A DNA stretch of 64,000 nt from Lichenicola cladoniae (GTDB lineage Bacteria; Pseudomonadota; Alphaproteobacteria; Acetobacterales; Acetobacteraceae), in contig NZ_CP053708.1 of the NCBI RefSeq assembly GCF_013201075.1, forward strand, positions 995,501-1,059,500, written 5' to 3'. Shown here piece after piece: positions 1-8,520 of the stretch. The notes beneath the pieces are model-generated. The model was not told the DNA's origin, ran no database searches, and was given only the letters and a program-made list of their open reading frames with translations. A program made the position numbers and the translations under genes. Each line of letters starts with the position of its first letter. Positions within the stretch are counted from its first letter, which is position 1.

Positions 1-493
1 CGCCATTTTCGACGATCACGACGCGCTTGCGAAGATCTACCTCTGCATGCGCCAGGCGGAGCGTTGTAGAAGCTTCCGGCCGGATCTCATTGTTCCGGCC
101 CCGGGCCAGCCTTCGATGCACCGCGCGGATGCGGGCGACCAGCTCGCGCATGGATGGCGGCTTAATGATATAGTCGTCGGCACCAAGCTCGATGCCAACC
201 ACGCGCTCTGCTTCCTCGCCGTTGCCGCTGAGAACGATGATGCCGCAATCGCCGGTGCGGAGCAGCCATGGGATCAGTGAGATGCCGTTCGTGTCGGGCA
301 ACTCGAGATCGAGCAGCACGATGTCCGGGCCGAAGGTCTCCTTGAGCAGCATGGCCTCGCGGCCGCTACGCGCAATCTGTGCCGGCATTCCCGACCGGAT
401 CAGGAAGCGCAGAAGCATATCCCCGATTGCAGGGTCGTCCTCGACGATCATCACCGATGGTCCCTGAGGCTCTAGATCGTCTAATCGTGCCAC
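1..493 (-). CDS. OmpR-family response regulator, 3' part outside the window
   Basis: This is the N-terminal receiver domain of a DNA-binding response regulator; the gene runs off the left edge before the winged-helix domain is complete. The translation shows the acidic pocket (IVEDDP), the phospho-acceptor Asp in IVLLDLELPDTNG, the switch region IIVLSG and the conserved Lys in DYIVKPP. I chose the GTG at 493 because a strong GGAAGG ribosome site lies about 8 bases upstream; an ATG at 451 is the alternative. It lies downstream of a hybrid kinase and another regulator on the same strand, so it may be a second output of that system. The effector domain beginning after the receiver (RPEASTTLRLAHAEVDL) fits the OmpR/PhoB class. 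Confidence 0.85.
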   Translation of the reverse strand, partial: MARLDDLEPQGPSVMIVEDDPAIGDMLLRFLIRSGMPAQIARSGREAMLLKETFGPDIVLLDLELPDTNGISLIPWLLRTGDCGIIVLSGNGEEAERVVGIELGADDYIIKPPSMRELVARIRAVHRRLARGRNNEIRPEASTTLRLAHAEVDLRKRVVIVENG

Positions 494-618
494 GGTTCAG
501 GCCTTCCAGCCGTGCGTGGCTGCTAGAACTTGACTATTCAGCCAAGGTATAACGCAATTCTAACGTTTAGGACAGATCCGTTTTTGAAGTGACTCGATCC
601 CGCAAGAGACTTTTCAGG

Positions 619-3306
619 CTAGAGAACGCTTCTTTTGACGGTATTCAAAACCTGAGATCCAAGTTGATAAAACGAGAACGGTTTCTGGAGCAGGTTCTGT
701 CCAGGCTCGACCAAGTTCCCATTTAACGATCCGTCATCGGCGTAGCCGCTCACGAACAAGACGGGCATATCCGGGAGTATGACGTTCAGCCGTTGCGCAA
801 GATCAGGCCCGTTAATGCCGCCGGAGAGTTCGATGTCGCTCAGGAGCAGGTCTGGTGATGCTCCGCACATCACGGCAGACAGCGCCTGCTGTGCGTCTGC
901 GGCCTCGATGACCATGTAGCGCAGGCGACGCAGCATGCGGGCAGTCTGATGGCGGACAAGATCCACATCCTCGACCAGAAGTATCGTCTCGCCATTTCCG
1001 GATGGCGGCTGCGACTCCACGGCGACCGATGCGGTGCTGTTGGCGGTGCTGTCTAGGCTACGAGGGAGATAGAGCGTGATCGTGGTGCCGGTTCCCGGCG
1101 TGCTTACGATACCGACATGACCCCGTGACTGCTTGACGAAGCCGTAGACCATCGAAAGTCCGAGCCCGGTACCGGCCCCAGACGGCTTCGTCGTGAAGAA
1201 CGGCTCGAACACATGAGAGAGATGCTCCGAGGCAACGCCGTAACCTGTATCCGCGACGTCTATCCGCACGTAGTCGCCTGGTTGCAGGCCATCCCTTTCC
1301 GGTGGGCTATCGGCCGTGATGACAGTGGTGCTGAGGCGGATGGTGAGCGTCCCGCCATCTGCCATGGCGTCGCGCGCGTTGACGGCCAAGTTGATCAGGG
1401 CATTTTGCAACTGCGTCGCATCGATCAGGGCGTGGCATGATGCGCAATCGAACGTCAGGGCAATGGTGATCAAAGGCCCGGCCGAACTCTTGATCAGGCC
1501 GGTCATCTCGCGAAGCAGTTGCGCCACGTTAACCAGTCTTGGCGCGAGTGGTTGCTTGCGCGCAAACGCGAGCAGCTGATGGACCAGATCCGCGGCAGAG
1601 CGTGCAGCCTGAAACGCGTCTTCGATGGAGCCACTATCGTGCCTGGAGCCGCCTTCATCGATTTGAAGCAGCTCGAGATTGCCCATGATGACGGTCAGGA
1701 GATTATTGAAATCATGCGCAATCCCGCCCGTCAGCAGGCCGATCGCCTTCATCTTGGCTGCCTGGCGATCCCGGGCATCCGCTTCGATCTGGCGGCTGAT
1801 ATCCTGGAGCGATACTGTTGTTCCTGATCCGTGGCCAACGCCGCGCATCGCGAAGTAGCGTTCTGGAGCATCTGCCTGGCTGGGCCAGCGGATCGTGCAG
1901 GACATCTCGGAACGCGTGTCCGCGGCATGGCGCAAAGACGCTTCGATCTGTTCCAGGACCGGTGCGGGGAAAAGCGCCCAGAGGGGGCTGCCCGATGCGC
2001 TGGTGAGGTTGCCGCCACCTGAGGTGTTGTCGAGGCTGCCGCTCGAGCAGATCGAGCCGAGGGAGAGTAGCGTCCGGGCTTCCTCGTTGGCGAAAATCGG
2101 CTGCCAAGCCTCGTCCACTGCCAGCACCGCATCCGGCATCGCGCTGAACACCGCCTCGATCTGTCTGCGGGACTGGTCCGCCATCCTGTGCAAGGCGGTG
2201 ACCTTTTCCACCTCCGCCCGGCGTTCCTCCAGCAGCTGAATAACGTCGAGTGTGTGCGAAGCGCTGTAGACCAGTTGCTCCAGGCTGGAACGTTCGATTG
2301 CCTCAAGTCTACGGCGCGTCTTCAGCGTGACCAGCAGGACGCCTTCCAGGCATCCTTCGCGGGTCAGCAACGAAAAGCTGTCGCCACCGGGCTTCCTGCC
2401 GCGACCGGCGCCCAGGTCCAGGCCCGGTGGCAACACGACGCAGGTTGCGTGCGGATCGACCAGCATTGCACTGTCAGCTTCCAACTGCCTGAACAGCGAT
2501 GCGCGGTCGAGCTGCTGTGAAAGCCGCACTATGCTGGTGGACAGGTGGGCCAGGCGGCGGGCCTCGCGGACCTCCAGGCGCTCAAGGCGGAGGCTGAGTG
2601 CCAGCAGCAGGGCAATGATCAGCAGGGTTCCAATCGCAAGCCGGCCGGTGGCAATCTGCCAGGGTTGCATCGCGACCATCCGGGGTGTGCCGACAATAAC
2701 CGTGAGCGATCGTCCGGGGATCGGCGCAACCACACATAGGCAGGTTCCGAGCGGACGGCTTCGCGCGTCCAGGATCGCGTCCGCACCCGACTGCACAACC
2801 AGTCTGCCGAGATCATCCACCAGAGCGACGGTGACCCGCGCGCCGCTGCCCAACCGGGCGTAGTGCCGGGCAAGCCAGTCGGTATCCAACATGATGGCCG
2901 CACGCGTCGCGGTACGGTCCGTAACGGCCCGGTCCGCCAGCACCGTGCCGACGGGCGCCGCGATGCTTGGCTGCTCTGCAGGCACCAGCCGGATCGATCG
3001 GACCCCGCCGACAGGCTGCGATACCGCAGGGGGATGCCCTGACGTGCCTTCGCGGCGTAGGCTGGCAACCGCTGCATCCGCGCTGCCGAGGACCGCCTGT
3101 GTCTGTTGCATAGCGAGCTCAGCGACGCTGCTCCTGGTTGCCAGGTCCTGTCGCACGGATCGCGCATGGTCGGACGTGACATGCAGCAGGAATAGCAGCA
3201 GGATCGTGACGACCGTGACCGCGGTCACCAGATGAAGCGCGCCACGCGGTCTCCAGGCAGATAAACCAGGAACGATCCGGTATGGATCAGGCCGCCTGAG
3301 CGGCAT
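619..3306 (-). CDS. Membrane hybrid sensor histidine kinase with C-terminal receiver
   Basis: Inner-membrane sensor kinase of about 895 residues. In order I see a transmembrane helix near residues 27-43, an extracytoplasmic sensor region of about 180 residues, a second helix near 223-240, a GAF-like stretch (about 265-365), a PAS-like domain (about 385-510), a HisKA dimerisation domain with the phospho-acceptor His in GGIAHDFNNLL (about residue 532), a HATPase_c domain with N-box NLAVNARDAM and G-box GTGLGLSMVYGF, and a C-terminal receiver (LLVEDVDLVR, LLLSDIELSGG, VLFVSGYAD). The ATG at 3306 has AAGGG eight bases upstream, and the gene overlaps the preceding regulator by 20 bases, so the two are co-translated. 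The signal sensed cannot be read from the sequence. Confidence 0.93.
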   Translation of the reverse strand: MPLRRPDPYRIVPGLSAWRPRGALHLVTAVTVVTILLLFLLHVTSDHARSVRQDLATRSSVAELAMQQTQAVLGSADAAVASLRREGTSGHPPAVSQPVGGVRSIRLVPAEQPSIAAPVGTVLADRAVTDRTATRAAIMLDTDWLARHYARLGSGARVTVALVDDLGRLVVQSGADAILDARSRPLGTCLCVVAPIPGRSLTVIVGTPRMVAMQPWQIATGRLAIGTLLIIALLLALSLRLERLEVREARRLAHLSTSIVRLSQQLDRASLFRQLEADSAMLVDPHATCVVLPPGLDLGAGRGRKPGGDSFSLLTREGCLEGVLLVTLKTRRRLEAIERSSLEQLVYSASHTLDVIQLLEERRAEVEKVTALHRMADQSRRQIEAVFSAMPDAVLAVDEAWQPIFANEEARTLLSLGSICSSGSLDNTSGGGNLTSASGSPLWALFPAPVLEQIEASLRHAADTRSEMSCTIRWPSQADAPERYFAMRGVGHGSGTTVSLQDISRQIEADARDRQAAKMKAIGLLTGGIAHDFNNLLTVIMGNLELLQIDEGGSRHDSGSIEDAFQAARSAADLVHQLLAFARKQPLAPRLVNVAQLLREMTGLIKSSAGPLITIALTFDCASCHALIDATQLQNALINLAVNARDAMADGGTLTIRLSTTVITADSPPERDGLQPGDYVRIDVADTGYGVASEHLSHVFEPFFTTKPSGAGTGLGLSMVYGFVKQSRGHVGIVSTPGTGTTITLYLPRSLDSTANSTASVAVESQPPSGNGETILLVEDVDLVRHQTARMLRRLRYMVIEAADAQQALSAVMCGASPDLLLSDIELSGGINGPDLAQRLNVILPDMPVLFVSGYADDGSLNGNLVEPGQNLLQKPFSFYQLGSQVLNTVKRSVL

Positions 3307-4027
3307 CACTCATACCCTTGAAGCCGAGACCGGGCCTGTATGCTGTCGATGGACGGTCCGGTGGCGTGTCGTTCAGGATATAGCCCAGGCCACGAACCGT
3401 CTCGATGAGATCGTGGACGCCACAGGCCGCAAGCTTCTTGCGCAGCTTGCACACGAAGACGTCGATCGTCCGGGCGTTCGGCGCGTCCCGGCCGCCATAG
3501 AGCTGGTCGAGCAGGACGTCCTTGGTCAGGATTGCACCCTTGCGAAGCACCATGGCTTCCAGAAGCTCGTATTCTTTGCTGGTCAGGGTAATTGGAACCC
3601 CGTCCAGCCGCAACGAGCGGCGGATCATGTCGAAGCGCAGTGGACCGATCGCGCAGATCGCCGGATCGGCGCCGCGAAACCGGCGCACGATGGCCCGGAT
3701 CCGCGCTGCCAGGATTTCGATCCGGCATGGCAAGGCGACGATATCGTCCACGCCCGCTGCGAAGCAGCCGATGCTCTGCTCCAGGCCGATGTCGGCGCCG
3801 AGCACCAGGATCGGGACAGTCGCATGCATCAGTCGAAGCCCGGCGATCGCCGAACCATCAGCCCCTGCAAGTGCGACATCCAGAAGGAGCATGTCGAGAT
3901 CGTAAAGTCCGGCCAGTTCCGAAACGTCATCAAGGTCATCGCATGCCTCGGTCTGAACGCCTTGTTCCTGCAACAGGCTGACGAATGCGAGCGTGCGTGG
4001 ATTGATTGAAGCAATGGCCACGCGCAT
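3287..4027 (-). CDS. OmpR/CtrA-type response regulator
   Basis: Cytoplasmic two-domain transcription factor of about 246 residues. The receiver has the predicted phospho-Asp in MLLLDVALAG, and the C-terminal winged helix shows LTSKEYELLEAMVLRKGAILTK and the DNA-contact segment NARTIDVFVCKLRKKL, typical of the OmpR/PhoB family and close in style to CtrA. Its DD acidic pair and KP-type Lys are less canonical (VDDIVALPCR where IVKP is expected), so phosphorylation may be altered; this is inference. I chose the ATG at 4027 because AAGGA lies seven bases upstream; a TTG at 4051 is poorer. It is the first gene of the two-component locus and overlaps the kinase gene. Confidence 0.9.
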   Translation of the reverse strand: MRVAIASINPRTLAFVSLLQEQGVQTEACDDLDDVSELAGLYDLDMLLLDVALAGADGSAIAGLRLMHATVPILVLGADIGLEQSIGCFAAGVDDIVALPCRIEILAARIRAIVRRFRGADPAICAIGPLRFDMIRRSLRLDGVPITLTSKEYELLEAMVLRKGAILTKDVLLDQLYGGRDAPNARTIDVFVCKLRKKLAACGVHDLIETVRGLGYILNDTPPDRPSTAYRPGLGFKGMSDAAQAA

Positions 4028-4667
4028 CTGACAATCCTTCTTACAGACCAACCGACTATATAAGCAATGTTTATCGAAATTTAACTGAATGTCGGTGGCT
4101 AAGCTTGTGAGATTATGTCAACACTATTTTAGATACTTGGGACCATTATGGATAGCGGCAGCGTCATATAGGTCAATTGCCTCGAAATCCGTAATAGCGA
4201 GGACTATCCGTGTTGATACCGCAAGGGCAGCCGGTTCGGCTGTTCTTCCTGAACGTGTGCAGGCAGCCATCCTTGACTTGATGGTTGATCGTGACTGCGA
4301 CCCCAGTGGGATCCCGAAATCGTCCGGGTCGCCCCACGCGCCGACAGTAAAACACCCGGCGCCCCCCGATGACGACCATACTCGAGCAAGAAGTCGAGGT
4401 TCTACCGATAGACTCGAAGCCGGATTTTGCCGGCGTCGCGATCGGCACGTGTGATCTCACAGTCAGGGCGGGGTGCTCATATTCAGCAAACCCCCGTTCG
4501 CCGCCTGCAACACGAATGATCACGCCGTGGGCGGACGGGTGCTGCAGCCGTAGCAATACGGTCCCCCGAGCGCGGCGGCATTTCGATGCCCCGTTTGCAA
4601 GGAAATCCGCGCTTATGCGTGATCTAAGCATCCGGCCGTAGCGGCGCTACGTCCGTTGGAATACGGA
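4028..4667. other. 640-base intergenic region, no recognised gene
   Basis: The stretch next to the regulator is markedly AT-rich and probably carries its promoter. The remainder has open frames on both strands (for example minus strand 4173-4631), but none gives a protein I recognise and none has a good ribosome site. It may be decayed coding sequence. I see no RNA gene here. Confidence 0.5.
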
Positions 4668-5657
4668 TCAGACGGTGACGACAACCTTACCGATCTGTTC
4701 GTTCGACTCGAGAAAGCGATGCGCATCCTGGATCTGGTCGAGTGTAAACGTGCGTGCGATCACCGGCCTCAGCGCGCCCGACGCCAGACCGGCAACGATA
4801 AAGGCCTTGGCGCGACCGAGAGCCGCATCGTCGGCGACGACCTCGCTGTAGAGATAGCCTTTCAGCGTCAGGCATTTTCCAAGCACGGTGAATAACGGGA
4901 AAGGCGTCGGCTCCGGACTCAGCGCACCATATTCCAACAGGATACCGCCTTGTTTCATGCTCGCTGTCAGCGGTTCGAAAGAAGGCCCCCCGACTGGATC
5001 GAAAACGACGCGCGCGCCTGTGTTGCCGGTGATCTCCATGACCCGTGCGACCAGATCCTCTTCCTCGACCGCAACCACGTAATGTGCTCCGGCATCGAGA
5101 AGCGCCTGCCGCTTGGCACTGGTGCGCGTGGTGGCGATCACGATGGCACCCACCATTCGGGCCATCTGGAAGGCAGCAAGACCGACGCTGCTCGACGCCG
5201 CGGTGACGATCACGACATCGCCTTCGCCGAGCTTCGCCTGCTCGATCAGCGCGCCCCAGGCGGTGACATACTGCATCCAGGAAGCGGCGGCCTCTGCAAA
5301 CGACAATCCCTGCGGATGCTTCACGACGAGACGCGCCGGCACATTTGCCAGTTCGCCATAGGTGCCCCAGTGCGCGATATCGAGTGCCGGGATCACGCTG
5401 ACGACATCACCGATGTTCACACCAGTCACCGACGCACCCACAGCCTTCACGATCCCCGCCGCCTCGTAACCGAGCCGGCTTGGGAAGACGGCTTCCTGTA
5501 GATAGGCGTGATTACGGAACATCACCTCGGCCCGGTTGATCCCGATCGCTTTTACTGAAATCTGCACCTCATCGTTTGCTGGAGCTGGAACCTCGATATC
5601 ATCGATCTGGAGAACGCTGGCATCGCCATAACCGTGGATCCGAACAACACGCGACAT
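4668..5657 (-). CDS. NADPH:quinone oxidoreductase, zinc-independent MDR family
   Basis: A 329-residue medium-chain dehydrogenase/reductase. The N-terminal GroES-like domain begins VVRIHGYGDASVLQIDDIEVP, contains GINRAEVMFRNHAY and lacks the zinc-ligand cysteines of true alcohol dehydrogenases. The Rossmann domain has AASSSVGLAAFQMAR for the NADPH pyrophosphate and FDPVGG further on, as in quinone reductase (QOR) proteins. It is expected to reduce quinones or enones in the cytoplasm. It is transcribed away from a TetR gene, and an inverted repeat sits between them, so it is very likely the repressor's target. Confidence 0.9.
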   Translation of the reverse strand: MSRVVRIHGYGDASVLQIDDIEVPAPANDEVQISVKAIGINRAEVMFRNHAYLQEAVFPSRLGYEAAGIVKAVGASVTGVNIGDVVSVIPALDIAHWGTYGELANVPARLVVKHPQGLSFAEAAASWMQYVTAWGALIEQAKLGEGDVVIVTAASSSVGLAAFQMARMVGAIVIATTRTSAKRQALLDAGAHYVVAVEEEDLVARVMEITGNTGARVVFDPVGGPSFEPLTASMKQGGILLEYGALSPEPTPFPLFTVLGKCLTLKGYLYSEVVADDAALGRAKAFIVAGLASGALRPVIARTFTLDQIQDAHRFLESNEQIGKVVVTV

Positions 5658-5682
5658 GCCTAAACTCCCTCGATTATCTAAT

Positions 5683-5700
5683 GAACGTTATATATCGTTC
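5683..5700. promoter_or_regulatory. Probable TetR operator between divergent genes
   Basis: The perfect inverted repeat GAACG-N8-CGTTC lies 25 bases upstream of the oxidoreductase start and about 50 bases before the regulator start. Its spacing and AT-rich core (TTATATAT) match operators bound by TetR-family dimers, and the core could also contain the promoter -10 elements. Autoregulation plus repression of the oxidoreductase is inferred. Confidence 0.7.
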
Positions 5701-5752
5701 GAGATCTACCGGGCAAGCAGGTCTTTATCAACCGTTCGAGATTGGAATTCCT

Positions 5753-6388
5753 ATGGCAGCGGAGACTGTGCCACGTCGAGCTGCAGGCCGCCCCCGGGAA
5801 TTCGACGCGAACGTAGCCCTCGACAAGGCGGTCCGGCTTTTCTGGCGCCATGGTTATGAAGCGACCTCGATGGCCGATCTTGTCGCGGCACTCGGGGTTG
5901 GTGCGCCGAGCCTGTACGCCGCCTTCGGCAACAAGGCTCAACTGTTCGCCAAGGCATTGGAACGTTACGCGGCAACCTTCAGCGTGACGCTCTACGGCGT
6001 GATCGACGATCCCTCCCTGACGACACAGGCCACCGTCGGGAAACTGTTCGATCAGGCAGCCCGGCAATTCTCGGAACCGGGGACTCCAGGCGGATGCTTT
6101 ATGTATTCGGCTGCGGCTGCGGTTTCACCGACATCCGGGGCAATCGAGGCGTTGTTACGGGGTAAGCGCGCGGAATTCGAGACGCGGCTGGCTACGCGAC
6201 TGGTGCAAGGCATTTCGCGCGGCGACTTGAGCGCGAACATCGACCCTATTGCCACCGCAAAATATCTCAACTGTATCCTGCAAGGCATGTCGCTCCAGGC
6301 GCGCGACGGCGCCAAGTATGCGGACCTGAAGTCAATGGCGCAGCGGGCACTCGCCAGTTGGACCCGGGCCCCCAGGGATGATACCTAG
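5753..6388 (+). CDS. TetR-family transcriptional repressor
   Basis: A 211-residue regulator. The N-terminal helix-turn-helix reads AVRLFWRHGYEATSMADLV and LGVGAPSLYAAFGNKAQLF, the hallmark of the TetR class that includes AcrR-like and PF16925-type proteins. The C-terminal half (GGCFMYSAAAA onward) forms the ligand-binding and dimer domain. The frame is open further upstream to 5576, but that would cross the divergent promoter, so the ATG at 5753 is preferred. It is divergent from the quinone oxidoreductase; the inducer is probably an electrophile or quinone, which is inference from the neighbour. Confidence 0.92.
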   Translation: MAAETVPRRAAGRPREFDANVALDKAVRLFWRHGYEATSMADLVAALGVGAPSLYAAFGNKAQLFAKALERYAATFSVTLYGVIDDPSLTTQATVGKLFDQAARQFSEPGTPGGCFMYSAAAAVSPTSGAIEALLRGKRAEFETRLATRLVQGISRGDLSANIDPIATAKYLNCILQGMSLQARDGAKYADLKSMAQRALASWTRAPRDDT

Positions 6389-6501
6389 GACAGCCATTTC
6401 TGGACTGTGTTGCGCTCGCTGATTATTCCGGCTGAGGGCATTCCGGGAAACTATGATCAAGGCGCATTAATGCTTGAGCGTTAGGGTCAAGTCGCGATTA
6501 T

Positions 6502-6527
6502 TGAGCTGCTGCCGGTTTCGTGGACAC
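6502..6527 (+). repeat. Left terminal inverted repeat of the IS3 element
   Basis: It begins TGAGCTGCTGCCGGTT and ends GTGGACAC. It matches the reverse complement of the right end except for TC versus CT in the middle. A TAT duplication abuts it. Confidence 0.93.
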
Positions 6528-6557
6528 CGAGATTAGGGTGTTTCATGAGATTGGAGG

Positions 6558-6854
6558 GTGGAGATGGTACGGCGACAGTTCAGCCGAGAGTTCAAGCTGA
6601 AGGCGGTCCGGCTGGTCAAGGAGCGTGGTGTTTCGGTGGTGCAAGTCAGCCGAGACTTGGATGTCGGCGAAAACATCCTGCGGCGTTGGATCAAGGAGCT
6701 CACTGCGGATCCTGGGCAGGCCTTTCCGGGTCACGGCCAGGTCAAGCCCGAGCAGCAGGAGATCGATCGGTTGCGGCGTGAGGTCGCCAAGCTCAAGGCT
6801 GAGCGCGACATTCTAAAAAAAGCCGCGGCCTACTTCGCGAGGGAGTTGTTGTGA
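6558..6854 (+). CDS. IS3-family transposase OrfA
   Basis: A 98-residue HTH_Tnp_1 protein starting MVRRQFSREFKLKAVRLVK with helix-turn-helix VVQVSRDLDVGENILRRWIKEL and a C-terminal leucine-zipper-like stretch (EIDRLRREVAKLKAERDIL). It binds the element's ends and regulates transposition. Its stop overlaps the GTG start of orfB by four bases, and an A7 run near its end allows a -1 frameshift to make the OrfAB fusion transposase. Confidence 0.95.
   Translation: MEMVRRQFSREFKLKAVRLVKERGVSVVQVSRDLDVGENILRRWIKELTADPGQAFPGHGQVKPEQQEIDRLRREVAKLKAERDILKKAAAYFARELL
6815..6821 (+). promoter_or_regulatory. Programmed -1 frameshift site of the IS3 element
   Basis: The orfA frame reads CTA AAA AAA GCC, an A-AAA-AAA slippery run as known from IS3/IS911 elements. 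Slipping back one base enters the orfB frame, which is open from here through 6851 without a stop, so an OrfAB fusion can be made. The stimulatory structure downstream was not verified. Confidence 0.75.
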
Positions 6855-7711
6855 AGTTCGGCTTCATCGCGAAACATCGAGGGATCTGGCCGGTGCGGTG
6901 GCTTTGCGAGGCGCTCGATGTCTCGCGCAGTGGGTTTCATGCCTGGCTCTCCCGGTCGCCCAGTGCCCGGGCGCGCGGTGACGAGGTTCTCGGCGCCCAG
7001 ATCAAGGCCAGCTTCGTCGGCAGTGACCGGACCTATGGCGCCCGGCGGGTCTGGCACGACGTGCTGGCCGAGGGGGCCGCATGCGGGCTGCACCGTGTCG
7101 AGCGGTTGATGCGTGAGCACGCCTTGCGGGCAAGGCCACGCCGCCGGGGTCTGCCTTCGGACAAGGGCACCCGGCACGAAGCGGCAGACAACGTGCTGGA
7201 TCGCCAGTTCGACGCCACGACGCCAAACCAGAAGTGGATCGCCGACTTCACCTATCTCTGGACAGCCGAGGGCTGGCTCTACGTAGCGGCCGTCATCGAC
7301 CTGTTTTCACGCCGCGTGGTGGGCTGGTCGATGAGCGCGACCATGACCGCCCAGCTCGTCGCGGATGCGCTGATGATGGCGATCTGGCGCCGCGGTAAAC
7401 CAAACGCGCTGCTCCACCACTCGGATCAGGGAAGCCAATATAGCAGTGAGCAGTTTCAGAAGCTCCTAGTGGATCACGGCGTCACATGCAGCATGAGCCG
7501 GTCGGGTAACGTCTGGGACAATGCAGCGATGGAGAGCTTCTTCTCCTCGCTGAAAACCGAGCGAACAGCTCGCAAGGTGTATCGCACCCGGGACCAGGCC
7601 CGGGCTGACGTGTTCGATTACATCGAGCGGTTCTACAACCCGCGCCGACGCCACTCGACCATCGGATATCTGAGCCCTATGGAGTTCGAGCGTATCAAAG
7701 CGTCAGCTTAA
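6851..7711 (+). CDS. IS3-family transposase OrfB, DDE integrase catalytic subunit
   Basis: A 286-residue rve-type transposase. HTH_21 region near residues 45-100 (DRTYGARRVWHDVL), then the catalytic core with first Asp in KWIADFTYLWT, second Asp in LLHHSDQGSQYSS and Glu in NAAMESFFSSLKTE, the D-D-35-E signature, followed by the IS3 C-terminal signature YNPRRRHSTIGYLSPMEFE. No stops or frameshifts are present. The GTG start overlaps the orfA stop (GTGA). Confidence 0.96.
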   Translation: MKFGFIAKHRGIWPVRWLCEALDVSRSGFHAWLSRSPSARARGDEVLGAQIKASFVGSDRTYGARRVWHDVLAEGAACGLHRVERLMREHALRARPRRRGLPSDKGTRHEAADNVLDRQFDATTPNQKWIADFTYLWTAEGWLYVAAVIDLFSRRVVGWSMSATMTAQLVADALMMAIWRRGKPNALLHHSDQGSQYSSEQFQKLLVDHGVTCSMSRSGNVWDNAAMESFFSSLKTERTARKVYRTRDQARADVFDYIERFYNPRRRHSTIGYLSPMEFERIKASA

Positions 7712-7716
7712 GTTGT

Positions 7717-7742
7717 GTGTCCACAGAACCGGCAGCAGCTCA
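7717..7742 (-). repeat. Right terminal inverted repeat of the IS3 element
   Basis: Reading on the minus strand it begins TGAGCTGCTGCCGGTT and ends GTGGACAC, matching the left end at 24 of 26 bases. The TAT duplication follows at 7743. Confidence 0.93.
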
Positions 7743-7861
7743 TATCGAACCTCTTTCAGGTTCCGCTACTTCAAACCTCACGGTCACCTGCCGCCTCGTC
7801 CGGGCTGATCCCACCCCTGCAGCAGCCACCGTCTCCACCGTCGGGCACGATGCAGCGACAT

Positions 7862-8506
7862 CTACCAGGCAAGAGCGCGCCGGGCGATGACGGCGCCCAA
7901 GGCGGCGACCAGCAGGACGGCCAGCGGATACCAGATGGCGACGAACATGCCGCCATCGTTCTTGCAGGCGAGCGAATAGGCTGCGGCGCCCAGTGCGCCG
8001 GCCAGCATCCCGGCGATGGCGCCTGCTAGAGCGGGACGGGTAGAGGCACCGAGCCGCAACACGCCGATCAGGATGGTGAGCGGCACGACCGACGCGATCA
8101 GGATCGCCAGGATGCATCCCGGCACCGAGATGGTCTCGGCGCCCAGCACCGACAAGCCGGATTGGTCCGTGGCGGCGCGGAACGCCAGCAAGACGGCCGC
8201 CGGAAGAAGCGCCATGAGGGTCAGTCGCCCACTCCCGGGCAACGCGGCCCGGCTGGCCAGAAGCAGTCCGCCCGCACTCAGCATCAGCATGCTGACGATT
8301 TTGTAGATAAGAGGCGCATGATGACCCGCAGCGAAATCGGGACCGACGCCGAACACCGCCAGCACCAGCGCCACGGAGATGGTGAAAGAGCATAGGGCCG
8401 CGACGATCAGGACGGTGTTGAACCCGCGAGGCCCCGCCACGCGACCGCTGCCCGCCTGTCGCGCGAGACTACCGATGAGGTCGTTGGTATTCAGGGTGGA
8501 TACCAT
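7862..8506 (-). CDS. NrsF/DUF1109-family membrane anti-sigma factor
   Basis: A 214-residue polytopic membrane protein with about six hydrophobic helices, starting with a cytoplasmic leader (MVSTLNTNDLIGSLARQAG) and containing two conserved Cys (VPGCILA and LACKNDGG) as in the NrsF family (negative regulator of SigF, DUF1109). NrsF proteins hold an ECF sigma factor at the membrane and release it on oxidative or metal stress. It lies immediately downstream of the ECF sigma gene with a 14-base gap, the usual arrangement. The start is the ATG at 8506. Confidence 0.9.
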   Translation of the reverse strand: MVSTLNTNDLIGSLARQAGSGRVAGPRGFNTVLIVAALCSFTISVALVLAVFGVGPDFAAGHHAPLIYKIVSMLMLSAGGLLLASRAALPGSGRLTLMALLPAAVLLAFRAATDQSGLSVLGAETISVPGCILAILIASVVPLTILIGVLRLGASTRPALAGAIAGMLAGALGAAAYSLACKNDGGMFVAIWYPLAVLLVAALGAVIARRALAW

Positions 8507-8520
8507 GTCCTGTTTCCTGG

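Larger units (their letters stand above)
6502..7742 (+). mobile_element. IS3-family insertion sequence, complete, 1241 bp
   Basis: The element carries two overlapping transposase frames bounded by 26-base terminal inverted repeats that agree at 24 positions. A 3-base duplication, TAT, flanks both ends (6499-6501 and 7743-7745), the size expected for IS3-family insertion. Both transposase genes are intact, so the copy looks recent and potentially active. It landed in the gap between the TetR gene and the nrsF-like gene and does not interrupt a recognised reading frame. Confidence 0.95.

Noticed and set aside
4173-4631. 152-residue minus-strand frame in the large intergenic gap
   Set aside because: No family recognised, no ribosome site, and competing frames on both strands look equally plausible.
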